The notes beneath the pieces were generated by a model, which made no database searches, had not been told where the DNA came from, and worked only from the letters and a program-made list of their open reading frames with translations. Below are positions 1-8,712 of a stretch of 64,000 bases of DNA, piece by piece. The stretch is from Solimonas sp. K1W22B-7 (GTDB lineage: Bacteria > Pseudomonadota > Gammaproteobacteria > Nevskiales > Nevskiaceae): the NCBI RefSeq assembly GCF_003428335.1, contig NZ_CP031704.1, positions 806,001 through 870,000 of the forward strand. The letters are read 5' to 3'. The position numbers and the translations under genes were made by a program. Each line of letters begins with the position of its first letter. The stretch's first letter is position 1.

Positions 1-2
1 TC

Positions 3-398
3 TGGGACACCGGCGTGGAGCTGGTGCCCGAGGCGATCGTCGTCGAGGCCGAGCCGGTGAAGTTCCCGCGCGCGCCGGTGAGCAAGAAGCGCGTCTGGTT
101 CGACGCCCGCACCGGCCTGCCGGTGGCGATGGTCACCTACGACCGCCGCGGCGATCCCTACCACTCCTTCGACGCCGCCTTCGCGCTGTACGACGCGGGG
201 CCGAAGTCGGTGATGGACGGCAAGCATCCCTACTGGTCGTGGAGCCACGTCCACGCCTTCAACCTGCAGACCAGCCAGATGACGCGGCTGGAACAGGTGC
301 GCGAGATCTCCGGCGGCCACCGCAGCCAGGCCAACGATCCGGGGATGTACGAGCGCTATCTGACGAATACGGCGTTGATGCGGCTGGGGAGGGTGTGA
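3..398 (+). CDS. DUF1329-type envelope protein, C-terminal part (5' truncated by window edge)
   Basis: The reading frame is open from base 3, so the gene begins before the window; about 131 residues are visible up to the stop at 396-398. The visible part alternates short beta-strand-like segments, such as KRVWFDARTGLPVAMVTYDR followed by a YHSFDAAFALYD segment. This is the pattern near the C-terminus of DUF1329 proteins, which are periplasmic or outer-membrane-associated and resemble lipoprotein-sorting folds. A full DUF1329 gene lies at 20121-21479, so this would be a second copy at the far side of the same catabolic cluster. DUF1329 genes usually sit beside DUF1302 genes, and one may lie just upstream. 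The family call rests on pattern resemblance and on the context. Confidence 0.55.
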   Translation, partial: WDTGVELVPEAIVVEAEPVKFPRAPVSKKRVWFDARTGLPVAMVTYDRRGDPYHSFDAAFALYDAGPKSVMDGKHPYWSWSHVHAFNLQTSQMTRLEQVREISGGHRSQANDPGMYERYLTNTALMRLGRV

Positions 399-703
399 TG
401 AGAACGTTCACCGCTGCTTTCGAAGCCTTGCCCACACGGGAACCCCTCTCACACCGGGAGAGAGGCAGGGCGAGGGAATGGATTCCCGAGGTAGGGCAAC
501 GCATGGAGCAGTTGCCGAGCGAGGGTCGGAAGCCGACCGCGGCGCAGGCTCTGCGCCAACCCTCCCACCGGGAGAGGCAGGACGAGTGGGAGCGCTTCGC
601 CGCGGCCTACTCTTCACAACTACCCGCCCGGGTGGCGAGCGCCAACGACACGACGCATAGGGTACTCACACGCACCGACAAGAGTGCCGCGGAGGAGCCC
701 ACC
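399..703. other. Intergenic region with degenerate REP-like palindromes
   Basis: I see no convincing protein-coding gene between the DUF1329 fragment and the small leader frame at 704. Two degenerate copies of the palindromic family seen at 27726, 28164 and 35723 lie at about 443-476 and 560-580, recognisable from the CCTCTC/GGGAGAGG cores. The remainder shows no clear promoter. The promoter of the carboxylase cluster may lie here or upstream of the window. Confidence 0.5.
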
Positions 704-781
704 ATGAGAACGACAGCAGCATCCGCGACGCCACGCCAGACCGACGGCCGTCGCAACCGCATCCAGGAGAACGGTTCATGA
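704..781 (+). CDS. Possible 25-residue leader peptide coupled to the carboxylase operon
   Basis: A short frame starts with ATG at 704, eight bases after a strong ribosome-binding sequence (GGAGGAG, 691-697). It ends with TGA at 779-781, overlapping the ATG of the next gene (778) in the arrangement ATGA. The peptide is rich in Arg, Thr and Ala and has no recognisable domain. The strong ribosome site and stop/start overlap suggest translational coupling to the downstream HyuA-like gene, whose own upstream AGGAGA (759-764) is further from its start. It could equally be a chance frame. Confidence 0.35.
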   Translation: MRTTAASATPRQTDGRRNRIQENGS

Positions 782-2775
782 ACGCAGCAACAGAAGCGGA
801 CGTCCGCGCCCGCAGCCGCCGTGCCACGGCGGAAGCGCCCGCGGCAGCCGCCCCGGTGCCGAAGTCCGGCGCCGGCAAGCTGATCAACATCGACAACGGC
901 GGCACGCTCACCGATTTCTGCGTGATCGACGGCAGCCGCGTCTACCGCACCAAGTCGGTAACTACGCCCTACGACCTGTCGAAGTGCTTCTTCGACGGCC
1001 TGCGCAAGGCCAGCGTCGCGATCTATGGCAAGGAAGACTTGCTGGGCCTGCTGCTCAGCACCGACCACATCCGCTATTCCACGACGCAGGGCACCAATGC
1101 CCTGGTCGAGCGCAAGGGCCAGCGCCTGGGCCTGCTGCTGGGCGGCATCGAGCCCGCGGCGCTGCAGGCCGACGCGCAGCAGAAGGACGTGTTCGCCGGC
1201 CTGGTCGGCGCGCGCGTGACCGTGCTCGACACGTCGGCCGACGACGCCACGCTGGAAGTGGCGGCGACGCAGGCGATCAACCGCCTGTCCTCGGAAGGCG
1301 CCAACCGCATCGTCATCGGCTTCGGCGGCGCGCAGCGAGACGAGGGCGAGAACCGCCTGAAGCGCATCCTGCTGAAGAAGTTCCCGCCGCACCTGCTCGG
1401 CGCCATCCCGCTGCTGTACTCGCATGAAGTGGTGCAGGACGAGGACGACTCGCGCCGCATCTGGACGGCGATCTTCAACGCCTTCCTGCATCCGGCGATG
1501 GAGCGCTTCCTGTACAACGCCGAGCACCGCCTGCGCGAGTACAAGACCAGGAATCCGCTGCTGATCTTCCGCAACGACGGTGCCTCGGCGCGCATCTCGC
1601 GCACCGCCGCGGTCAAGACCTATTCCTCCGGCCCGCGCGGCGGTGCCGAGGGCGCGCGCGCACTGGCGGCGCACTACGGCTTCAAGCGCCTGCTGGGCAT
1701 GGACATCGGCGGCACCACCACCGACATCAGCCTGGTGGAAGGCGGCAACGTCACCACCGAGCGCCGCGGCCACATCGAGGGTGTGGTCACCTCGCTGCCG
1801 CTGTGCAAGGTGGTCAGCGCCGGCGTCGGCGGCTCTTCCATCGTGTCGGTGGTGGACGGCCGCATCAAGGTCGGCCCCGAGTCGGTCGGTGGCGCGCCCG
1901 GCCCGGCCTGCTTCGGCCTGGGCGGCACGCTGGCCACGATCACCGATGCCTTCCTGGTGCTGGGCCTGCTGGACCCGGCGAGCTTCTTCGGCGGTGAACT
2001 GAAGATCGACGTGGAGCGCGCCCGCGCCGCCATCGCCGAGAACGTCGGCAAGCCCCTGAAGCTTTCGGTGGAAGCGGCGGCGGAGGCGATGGAGCAGGCC
2101 TGGGTGGCCAAGGTTGCCGACTCGCTGAAGAGCTACACGAACATCACCCCGGACACGACGCTGGCGGCCTTCGGCGGCGGCGGTCCCTTCATTGCCTGCA
2201 AGGTGGCGGAAGCCACCGGCATTTCGCAGGTGATCATCCCCGGCCTGGCGGCGGTGTTCTCCGCCTTCGGCATCGGCTTCTCCGACATCGCCCACGAGTA
2301 CGAGGCGCCGCTGGCCAAGGCCGACGCCGCCAGCCTCAAGGCGGCGAAGGACCTGCTGCTGGAACGCGCACGCCGCGGCATGTTCGCCGAGGGCTTCGAA
2401 CTGGGCGACTGCCGGGTCGAGACCTCGCTGCTGGCCGGCGAGCAGGTGCTGGCGCTGGACGGCGACACACTGCCCAAGGTTCCGGCGGCTGCACGCCTGA
2501 CCCTGGTGCTGAAGGCCACGCGCGTCATCTCGCGCGCCAGCCTCAGCGGCCGCTTCGGCGGCAAGGGCAAGGCTGCCACCGCGGCCGGCAAGCGCAGCGT
2601 CACCTCCGGCGGCAAGGCGGCGGAGCTGCCGCTGTACCGCGTCGAGGAGCAGGCCGGCGGCGCCCAGGCGCAGGGTCCCTGCGTGCTGGAAGAAGCCTTC
2701 TTCACCAGCCGCATCGACGCGGGCTGGCGTTTCGAGATCAACGAGTCCGGCGACATCCTGCTCAGCCGCGCCTGA
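778..2775 (+). CDS. HyuA-like (hydantoinase A / ketone carboxylase) subunit, short form
   Basis: This 665-residue protein belongs to the hydantoinase/oxoprolinase A family. It carries the two phosphate-binding motifs of the ASKHA-type ATPase fold: NIDNGGTLTDF at residues 37-47 and GMDIGGTTTDISLV at 307-320, with the family motif STTQGTNALVERKG at 101-114. In acetone and acetophenone carboxylases such subunits use ATP to activate the ketone or bicarbonate. The usual DIGGTFTD motif is changed to DNGGTLTD here. Residues 1-32 are an Ala/Arg-rich extension. It heads a tight cluster with the small subunit 18 bases downstream, a second HyuA-like gene and a HyuB-like gene. Two different HyuA-like subunits in one complex is characteristic of acetophenone carboxylase rather than acetone carboxylase. 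Family assignment is secure; the substrate is not. Confidence 0.9.
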   Translation: MNAATEADVRARSRRATAEAPAAAAPVPKSGAGKLINIDNGGTLTDFCVIDGSRVYRTKSVTTPYDLSKCFFDGLRKASVAIYGKEDLLGLLLSTDHIRYSTTQGTNALVERKGQRLGLLLGGIEPAALQADAQQKDVFAGLVGARVTVLDTSADDATLEVAATQAINRLSSEGANRIVIGFGGAQRDEGENRLKRILLKKFPPHLLGAIPLLYSHEVVQDEDDSRRIWTAIFNAFLHPAMERFLYNAEHRLREYKTRNPLLIFRNDGASARISRTAAVKTYSSGPRGGAEGARALAAHYGFKRLLGMDIGGTTTDISLVEGGNVTTERRGHIEGVVTSLPLCKVVSAGVGGSSIVSVVDGRIKVGPESVGGAPGPACFGLGGTLATITDAFLVLGLLDPASFFGGELKIDVERARAAIAENVGKPLKLSVEAAAEAMEQAWVAKVADSLKSYTNITPDTTLAAFGGGGPFIACKVAEATGISQVIIPGLAAVFSAFGIGFSDIAHEYEAPLAKADAASLKAAKDLLLERARRGMFAEGFELGDCRVETSLLAGEQVLALDGDTLPKVPAAARLTLVLKATRVISRASLSGRFGGKGKAATAAGKRSVTSGGKAAELPLYRVEEQAGGAQAQGPCVLEEAFFTSRIDAGWRFEINESGDILLSRA

Positions 2776-2793
2776 GACGACGAGAGAATTCCA

Positions 2794-3237
2794 ATGAAAG
2801 TCCTCATCACCGAATACCTGCGCATCAACCTCGACACCGAGCAGTGGGAGTGCCGCCGCTGCGACCACGTCCACGGCGACGCCCGCGACAACTACAAGCG
2901 CGGCCTGCTGGTCTACGACCGCGATCCGCGCGAGGTCCACAAGCCGCTGCTGGATACCAGGCTGTATGCCCGCACCTACTCGCCGGACCCGGCCTGGTGC
3001 CGCATCCTCGAGTACTACTGCCCGCAATGCGGCTCCCTGGTGGAAGCGGAGTACCTGCCGCCGGGTCACCCGCCGCTGCACGACATCGAGCTGGACATCG
3101 ACGCGCTCAAGCTGCAGTGGAAGGACCGCAAGGAGGTCACCGAGCCGGTGATCGGCCCGGACCTGGCGCTGGAGAAGGTCAAGAACAACCGCGCGCTGCA
3201 TGCGGGGCATGAGCATGGCCATGGTCACAAGCACTGA
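2794..3237 (+). CDS. Acetone/acetophenone carboxylase gamma-type small subunit with His-rich tail
   Basis: The 147-residue protein matches the acetone carboxylase gamma subunit family. It has two CxxC pairs, C20/C23 and C76/C79, which in this family form a structural zinc site. The last 12 residues contain six histidines (LHAGHEHGHGHKH at the C-terminus), an unusual potential metal-binding tail. The gene follows the short HyuA-like gene by 18 bases and precedes the second HyuA-like gene, consistent with one multisubunit carboxylase. A ribosome site (GAGAGAA) lies just before the ATG. Confidence 0.85.
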   Translation: MKVLITEYLRINLDTEQWECRRCDHVHGDARDNYKRGLLVYDRDPREVHKPLLDTRLYARTYSPDPAWCRILEYYCPQCGSLVEAEYLPPGHPPLHDIELDIDALKLQWKDRKEVTEPVIGPDLALEKVKNNRALHAGHEHGHGHKH

Positions 3238-3247
3238 AATCACAACC

Positions 3248-3327
3248 GTAGGGTGGGCAACGCTTGCGTTGCCCACGCGGTGCACAACCCCCGCGTGGGC
3301 AAACGAGAAGACGTTTGCCCACCCTAC
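3248..3327. repeat. Dispersed GTAGGGTGGGCAA palindrome with nested hairpin
   Basis: The outer arms are GTAGGGTGGGCAA (3248-3260) and TTGCCCACCCTAC (3315-3327). Inside lies a second inverted pair, CCCACGCGG with CCGCGTGGG. The element sits between two carboxylase genes of one presumed operon. GTAG-ended palindromes of this sort are typical REP elements. Related palindromes occur at 16970-17042 and 19957-20034. Confidence 0.85.
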
Positions 3328-3342
3328 GAAAGGAACGAAAAC

Positions 3343-5472
3343 ATGAAAAGAGTTTCCGTAGACATCGGCGGCACCTTCACCGACTGTTTCGTGGTCTGGG
3401 ACAACCAGTACATCGAAGGCAAGGCGCTGACCACGCATCACAACCTGGCGCTGGGCTTCAACGAATCCCTGGGCGACGCCTGCAAGCAGCTGGGCCTGGA
3501 ATCCTCGAAGCTGCTGTCGGAAGTGGATTCGGTGCGCTACTCGACCACGCTGGGCACCAATGCCCTGATCGAGCGCAAGGGTCCGCGCATCGGCGTGCTG
3601 GTCACCACCGGCTTCAAGAGCACGATCCCGCTGTCCCGTGCCCGCGGCTACGGTGAGGGCCTGCCGGAATCCGAGCAGATGGACATCCCCAACGCCACCC
3701 GCCCGAAGCCGATCGTGCCGATCCCGATGATCCGCGAGGTGCGCGAGCGCGTGGACTACCTGGGCGCGGTGTTCTGGCAGCTGGACGAGGACGACGTGCG
3801 CCTGCGCATCCGCGAGCTGGTGGATGCCGGCGCCGAGGCCCTGGTGGTGATGTTCACCAACAGCGTCGTCAACCCGGAGCACGAGTTGCGCGTGCGCGAG
3901 ATCTTCCTGGAGGAGTACCCGGCGCATCTGCTGGGCGCGATCCCGATGCTGCTGTCGCACCAGGTGGCCGGCCGCAAGGGTGAGTATGCCCGCGGCACCT
4001 CCACGATCATGGACGCCTTCCTGCACCAGACCATGTACCACGGCCTGGGCACGCTGGAGCTGAACCTGCGCGCGCAGGGCTACAACAAGCCGATGCTGGT
4101 CAGCCACAACTCCGGCGGCATGGCGCAGCTCAACTCCACCGACGCGCTGCAGACGGTGCACTCCGGCCCGGTCTCCGGCATCGCCGCCAGCGAGCACCTG
4201 GCCGCGGCGGCGGAGCTGGGCAACGTGGTGGCCACCGACATGGGCGGCACCAGCTTCGACATCGGCATCGTCGACCAGGGCGGCGTCAAGCATTACGACT
4301 TCAACCCGGTGATCGACCGCTGGCTGGTGTCGATCCCGATGGTGCACCTGGTGACCCTGGGCGCCGGCGGCGGCTCCATCGCGCGCTACGACCGCCTGTT
4401 CGGCTCGGTGGAGATCGGTCCGCAGTCGGCCGGCTCCGATCCCGGCCCGGCCTGCTACGACCGCGGCGGCCTCAAGCCCACCGTGACCGACGCCGACCTG
4501 GTGCTGGGTTATCTCGATCCGAAGAACTACGCCAACGGCCGCATCCCGCTGAACCCGCGCCGTGCGAAGCAGGCGATCGAGGACAGCCTCTGCGACGATC
4601 TCGACCTGGACGTGGCCGGCGCCGCCAAGCTGATCCGCAGCAACGTCGACGCCAACATGGCCAACGGCATCGCCACCGAGCTGCGCACCCGCGGCTACGA
4701 GCCGCGCGACTTCACGATCCTGGCCTACGGCGGCAACGGCCCGCTGCATGCCTGCGGCATCGCCAATGCCCTGGGCGTCTCCAAGATCCTGGCGCCGCCG
4801 TTCTCGTCCACCTTCTCGGCCTGCGGTGCCGGCAACGTCAACCAGATGCACATCCACGAGATGAGCACCTGGACCGTGCTGTTCAACCCCGGCCTCAAGA
4901 GCTTCTTCTCCGACTACGACAGCTTCAACCGCAACGTCGAGGAGCTGGAGCGGCGCGGCCGCGAGGACCTGGTGCGCCAGGGCATGCCGGCCGACCAGAT
5001 CCGTTATCGTCTCGAACTGGACATGCGCTACGGCAACCAGCGCGTGCAGACCGCGGTGGTCACGGCGATGGACCGGCTGGGCTCGCAGCGCGATGTGCTG
5101 GGGCTGATGGACCAGTTCCACAAGAGCTATGGCGCGCGCTTCGGCGAGGGCAGCCAGTCGCCCGAGACCGGCGTGCGCATCAACACCCTGCGCGTCTGCT
5201 CCTACGTGGAGCAGCCCAAGGTGGGCTTCGCCAAGCTCAAGCTCAGCGGCAAGGTGCTGGCGCCGCCGGCGCCGGTGGGCCAGCGCGACTGCCACTACGT
5301 CGGCCATGACAAGGCCGTTGCCACCCCCATCTACGACGACAAGGCGCTGGCCGAGGGCACCCGCATCGAGGGCCCGGCCATCGTCACCACGCGCGCGACC
5401 ACCTACCTGGTCGAGCCGGGCTGGACCTACCACGCCGCGGCACAGGGCGGCGTGTGGTTCCTGAAAAACTGA
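3343..5472 (+). CDS. HyuA-like (acetone carboxylase beta-type) subunit
   Basis: The ATG at 3343 is chosen because AAAGGAACG lies just upstream and the protein then opens directly with the family motif VDIGGTFTD (residues 5-13); an earlier in-frame start would run through the palindrome at 3248-3327. The 709-residue product has the second ATPase motif TDMGGTSFDIG in the middle and the TTLGTNALIERKG family signature. It is a HyuA-family protein close in length to acetone carboxylase beta subunits and would bind ATP in the same complex as the short HyuA-like protein. The stop lies 17 bases before the HyuB-like gene, so the two are clearly co-translated. Confidence 0.9.
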   Translation: MKRVSVDIGGTFTDCFVVWDNQYIEGKALTTHHNLALGFNESLGDACKQLGLESSKLLSEVDSVRYSTTLGTNALIERKGPRIGVLVTTGFKSTIPLSRARGYGEGLPESEQMDIPNATRPKPIVPIPMIREVRERVDYLGAVFWQLDEDDVRLRIRELVDAGAEALVVMFTNSVVNPEHELRVREIFLEEYPAHLLGAIPMLLSHQVAGRKGEYARGTSTIMDAFLHQTMYHGLGTLELNLRAQGYNKPMLVSHNSGGMAQLNSTDALQTVHSGPVSGIAASEHLAAAAELGNVVATDMGGTSFDIGIVDQGGVKHYDFNPVIDRWLVSIPMVHLVTLGAGGGSIARYDRLFGSVEIGPQSAGSDPGPACYDRGGLKPTVTDADLVLGYLDPKNYANGRIPLNPRRAKQAIEDSLCDDLDLDVAGAAKLIRSNVDANMANGIATELRTRGYEPRDFTILAYGGNGPLHACGIANALGVSKILAPPFSSTFSACGAGNVNQMHIHEMSTWTVLFNPGLKSFFSDYDSFNRNVEELERRGREDLVRQGMPADQIRYRLELDMRYGNQRVQTAVVTAMDRLGSQRDVLGLMDQFHKSYGARFGEGSQSPETGVRINTLRVCSYVEQPKVGFAKLKLSGKVLAPPAPVGQRDCHYVGHDKAVATPIYDDKALAEGTRIEGPAIVTTRATTYLVEPGWTYHAAAQGGVWFLKN

Positions 5473-5489
5473 TTGCGAGGAGTATCGCG

Positions 5490-7757
5490 ATGCACGACAA
5501 GATTTCCGCAGAAGAGCAGGTCCTGCTCGACAAGTTCCTCGCCGACAACCAGCTGTGGCTGGGGCCCGATCCCGAGATCATGCGCAACCACAGCCTGACG
5601 CCGCGGTCGAAGGCCGAGGACGAGATCCTGAAGAAGGGCCTGGACCCGCATCAGGTGCACCACGTGCGCGGCCTGATCAATGCCGCGCTGTCCGAAGCCT
5701 TCACCATGTGCAACCAGATGGGCGCCGCCCCGGGTGCCAAGTGGGGCGACCTGGTGACCGGCGTCTACACCGCGCAGGGCGACCTGGCGATGATCGCGCC
5801 GCACGGCATCATCGCGTTCGCGGCCTGCTGCTTCTACCCGATCCGCTTCATCGTCAAGAACTGGATCACCGACCCCACCGTGGGCGTCAAGGAGGGCGAC
5901 GGCTTCATCCACAACGACGCCCGCTACGGCGGCGTGCACAACACCGACCAGTCGATGATGATGCCGCTGTTCTGGAAGGGCGAGCTGATCTGCTGGCTGT
6001 CGGCCACCATCCACGAGGGCGAGAACGGCGCCTGCGAGCCGGGTGGCATGCCGGCGGCGGCCGAGAGCAAGTACGACGAGGGCATCAAGATGTCGCCCTT
6101 CAAGGTCGTGGAGAACTTCAAGCTCAAGCGCGACCTGGTCACCTTCCTGCAGAACTCGGTGCGCGACCCCAAGCTGCAGCTGGAGGACATGAAGGTCAAG
6201 CTGCACTCGGTGATGCGCCTGCGCGAGCGCATCCTGTCGGTCCTCGAGCAGTTCGGCCGCGATGCGCTGATGGGCACGCTGCGCCTGCACCTGGAGGATA
6301 CCGAGAAGGAGATGCGCCGCCGCATCAGCGAGATGCCCGACGGCACCACGCGCGTGCTGCAGTTCATGGACTCCTCGCTGCGCGAGAACTGCCTGCAGAA
6401 GATCAGCCTGGCGATCACGGTCAAGGGCGACCGCATGATCATGGACTTCCGCGGCACCGCGCCGCAGTTCATGAACCGCTCGGTCAACACCAACATCGCC
6501 TCGTTCAAGGCGGCGCTGTGTACCGGCCTGCTGCAGAACGTCTGGCCCGACCTGCCGCATACCATGGCGGTGCTGTCGCCGATCGAGATCATCAGCGACC
6601 GCAACTCGATCATCGATGCCGAGGGCGAGATGCCGCAGGCCATGAGCCTGATGCCGATGTTCAAGGCCTGCGTGGCCTGGACCATCCCGATGAACAAGTT
6701 CAACTACAGCCTGCCGCACCGCTATTCCGCGATCATCGCCTCGCAGTACGACCAGGCCGCGACCTTCATCTACGGCGGCCTGACCCAGCACGGCGACGTC
6801 ACCGGCAACTTCTGCTCCGACATCAATGGCAACGGCCAGGGCGCGCGCAGCCATGCCGACGGCGAGCACTCGGTGTCGCCGGTGTTCGGCTTCATGTGCG
6901 ATTCCGGCGAGCACGAGATCAACGAGGAGGACACGCCGATCATCCGCCTCGGCGCCCAGCGCCTGGCCAAGGACCGCATCGGCTTCGGCAAGTACCGCGG
7001 CGGCATGGGCTACGAGCAGATCGCCACCTCGCGCGGCTCGGCGATGTGGGGCTTCATGACCGGCTGCGAGGGCTCCAAGTTTCCCTCGGCGCAGGGCCTG
7101 TTCGGCGGCTATTCCTGCCCCAGCTACCAGCTGCTCAAGATCAAGGGCATCAACATCTTCGAGGAGCTGAAGAAGGACCCGAAGGTGGTGGAGGTGTTCG
7201 ACATCGTCAAGCTGATGAACGAGCGGCCCATCAAGGGCGGCAAGTACAGCAGCAACGACATGGGCATGACCTTCGAGGTCTGCGGCGAAGGCGAGATCTA
7301 CATGATCTGCCAGGGCGCCGGCGGCGGCTACGGCGACGTGCTGGAGCGCGACCCGGCCCTGGTGATGAAGGACGTGGAGGAGGACCTGCTGTCGCACGAC
7401 ATCGCCCGCGACATCTACCAGGTGGTCTACGACGAGAAGACCCTGGTGGTGGACGTGGAAGCCACGACCCAGCTGCGCGCCGACTACCGCCTGGAGCGCA
7501 TCCGCCGCGGCAAGCCCTTCGACCAGTTCTGCAAGGAATGGGTCACGCCCGAGCCGCCGGCCAACATCCCGTACTTCGGCTCCTGGGAGAACACCAAGGA
7601 GATCTACGCGACGACCATGGGCCAGCGCGTGAAGATGCCGGCCGACCAGTTGCAGGGCGCCTTCATGCTGAATCCGAAGGACGTGCAGATCATGCAGATG
7701 GAAGGCGAGATCGAGAAGCTGAAGGCGCAGCTGGCGGAGTGCGAGGGGAAGAGCTGA
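5490..7757 (+). CDS. HyuB-like (acetone carboxylase alpha-type) subunit
   Basis: The start is set at the ATG at 5490, eight bases after GCGAGGAG; a GTG 36 bases earlier overlaps the previous gene and lacks a ribosome site. The 755-residue protein is a hydantoinase B family member with glycine- and asparagine-rich stretches and metal-ligand candidates around GDGFIHNDARYGGVHNTDQ. In acetone carboxylase the homologous subunit holds the Mn-containing carboxylation site. The C-terminal 30 residues form a charged helix. It completes the set HyuA-short, gamma, HyuA-long, HyuB in one direction with small gaps. Confidence 0.9.
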   Translation: MHDKISAEEQVLLDKFLADNQLWLGPDPEIMRNHSLTPRSKAEDEILKKGLDPHQVHHVRGLINAALSEAFTMCNQMGAAPGAKWGDLVTGVYTAQGDLAMIAPHGIIAFAACCFYPIRFIVKNWITDPTVGVKEGDGFIHNDARYGGVHNTDQSMMMPLFWKGELICWLSATIHEGENGACEPGGMPAAAESKYDEGIKMSPFKVVENFKLKRDLVTFLQNSVRDPKLQLEDMKVKLHSVMRLRERILSVLEQFGRDALMGTLRLHLEDTEKEMRRRISEMPDGTTRVLQFMDSSLRENCLQKISLAITVKGDRMIMDFRGTAPQFMNRSVNTNIASFKAALCTGLLQNVWPDLPHTMAVLSPIEIISDRNSIIDAEGEMPQAMSLMPMFKACVAWTIPMNKFNYSLPHRYSAIIASQYDQAATFIYGGLTQHGDVTGNFCSDINGNGQGARSHADGEHSVSPVFGFMCDSGEHEINEEDTPIIRLGAQRLAKDRIGFGKYRGGMGYEQIATSRGSAMWGFMTGCEGSKFPSAQGLFGGYSCPSYQLLKIKGINIFEELKKDPKVVEVFDIVKLMNERPIKGGKYSSNDMGMTFEVCGEGEIYMICQGAGGGYGDVLERDPALVMKDVEEDLLSHDIARDIYQVVYDEKTLVVDVEATTQLRADYRLERIRRGKPFDQFCKEWVTPEPPANIPYFGSWENTKEIYATTMGQRVKMPADQLQGAFMLNPKDVQIMQMEGEIEKLKAQLAECEGKS

Positions 7758-7783
7758 ACATCATGGAGGAATTTCCCACCAAA

Positions 7784-7870
7784 CCGTTCACACCGAGTAG
7801 CGAGAGCGTATCGAGGTGTCGTGCGTGCCTCGATACACCGCTACGCGGCACTCGGCATGAACGGGTCAGG
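7784..7870. repeat. Dispersed palindrome, copy 1 (CCGTTCA ... TGAACGG type)
   Basis: The outer arms CCGTTCA and TGAACGG enclose CCGAGT/ACTCGG and GTATCGAGG/CCTCGATAC inverted pairs. A second copy, closely similar along its whole length, lies at 51451-51540. It fills most of the gap between the HyuB-like gene and the following dehydrogenase, so it may mark an operon boundary or stabilise the upstream mRNA. Confidence 0.85.
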
Positions 7871-7911
7871 TGGGGATTGCGGGGAATAACAACACAGGAG
7901 GAGGACAAAAA

Positions 7912-8712
7912 ATGACCGACTACAACAAGGCATTCCGGCTCGACGGCAAGGTGGCCCTGGTCAGCGGTGCCGCTCGTGGCATCGGCGCGGCCGTGGCCGA
8001 GGCGCTGGCGCAGGTGGGCGCGGCGGTGCTGGTGACCGACATCCTCGACGATGTCGGCCAGCAGACCGTGGCGCGCATCCAGAAGGCCGGCGGCAGGGCG
8101 GCGTTCCAGCACCATGACGTCACCGTCGAATCCCAGTGGGAAGCGGCCGTCGCGGCGGCGCAGCAGAAGCTCGGCGGGCTCGACATCGTCGTCAACAACG
8201 CCGGCATCGAGACCGCGGCGCTGCTGGCGCATTGCGAGGTCGAGGACTTCCGCAAGGTGATGGACATCAACGTCACCGGCGTCTTCCTCGGCCTGAAGCA
8301 CGCCGTGCGGGTGCTGAAGCCCGGCAGTTCCATCGTCAACCTCTCTTCGGTGGCCGGCCTGATCGGCACCACCGGCCACATCGCCTACCACGCCTCCAAG
8401 GGCGCGGTGCGCCTGATGAGCAAGGCGGCGGCGGTGGAATGCGCGCAGCTGGGTATGGGCATCCGCGTCAACTCGGTGCACCCGGCCATCGTCGACACCG
8501 AGATGGGTACCAATTTCATCAAGCACTTCGTCGACCTGAAGCTGGCGCCGGACTACGCCACGGCCGAGGGCGCCTTCAAGGCGGCGCATCCGCTGGGCCG
8601 CTTCGGCCAGCCGGCCGACGTGGCCAGCGCGGTGATCTACCTCTGCTCCGAGGCGGCGCAGTGGATCACCGGCACCGAGCTGGTGCTGGACGGCGGCTAC
8701 ACGGCGGTCTGA
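7912..8712 (+). CDS. Short-chain dehydrogenase/reductase (candidate sec-alcohol dehydrogenase)
   Basis: The ATG at 7912 follows AGGAGGAGG with good spacing. The 266-residue protein is a classical SDR: coenzyme motif SGAARGIG (18-25), NNAG (95-98), catalytic Ser145/146 and YHASK with Tyr159 and Lys163. An acidic Asp after the second beta strand (TDILDD) suggests NAD rather than NADP. In the acetophenone pathway an SDR, 1-phenylethanol dehydrogenase, supplies the ketone to the carboxylase; the position inside this cluster supports an equivalent role. The stop overlaps the start of the next gene by one base (TGATG), so the two are translationally coupled. Confidence 0.85.
   Translation: MTDYNKAFRLDGKVALVSGAARGIGAAVAEALAQVGAAVLVTDILDDVGQQTVARIQKAGGRAAFQHHDVTVESQWEAAVAAAQQKLGGLDIVVNNAGIETAALLAHCEVEDFRKVMDINVTGVFLGLKHAVRVLKPGSSIVNLSSVAGLIGTTGHIAYHASKGAVRLMSKAAAVECAQLGMGIRVNSVHPAIVDTEMGTNFIKHFVDLKLAPDYATAEGAFKAAHPLGRFGQPADVASAVIYLCSEAAQWITGTELVLDGGYTAV

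Noticed and set aside
607-5433. Very long open frame on the minus strand opposite the carboxylase genes
   Set aside because: It is a high-GC shadow of the plus-strand genes: the composition is repetitive Ala/Arg/Val/His without domains, and the opposite strand holds clear homologues.
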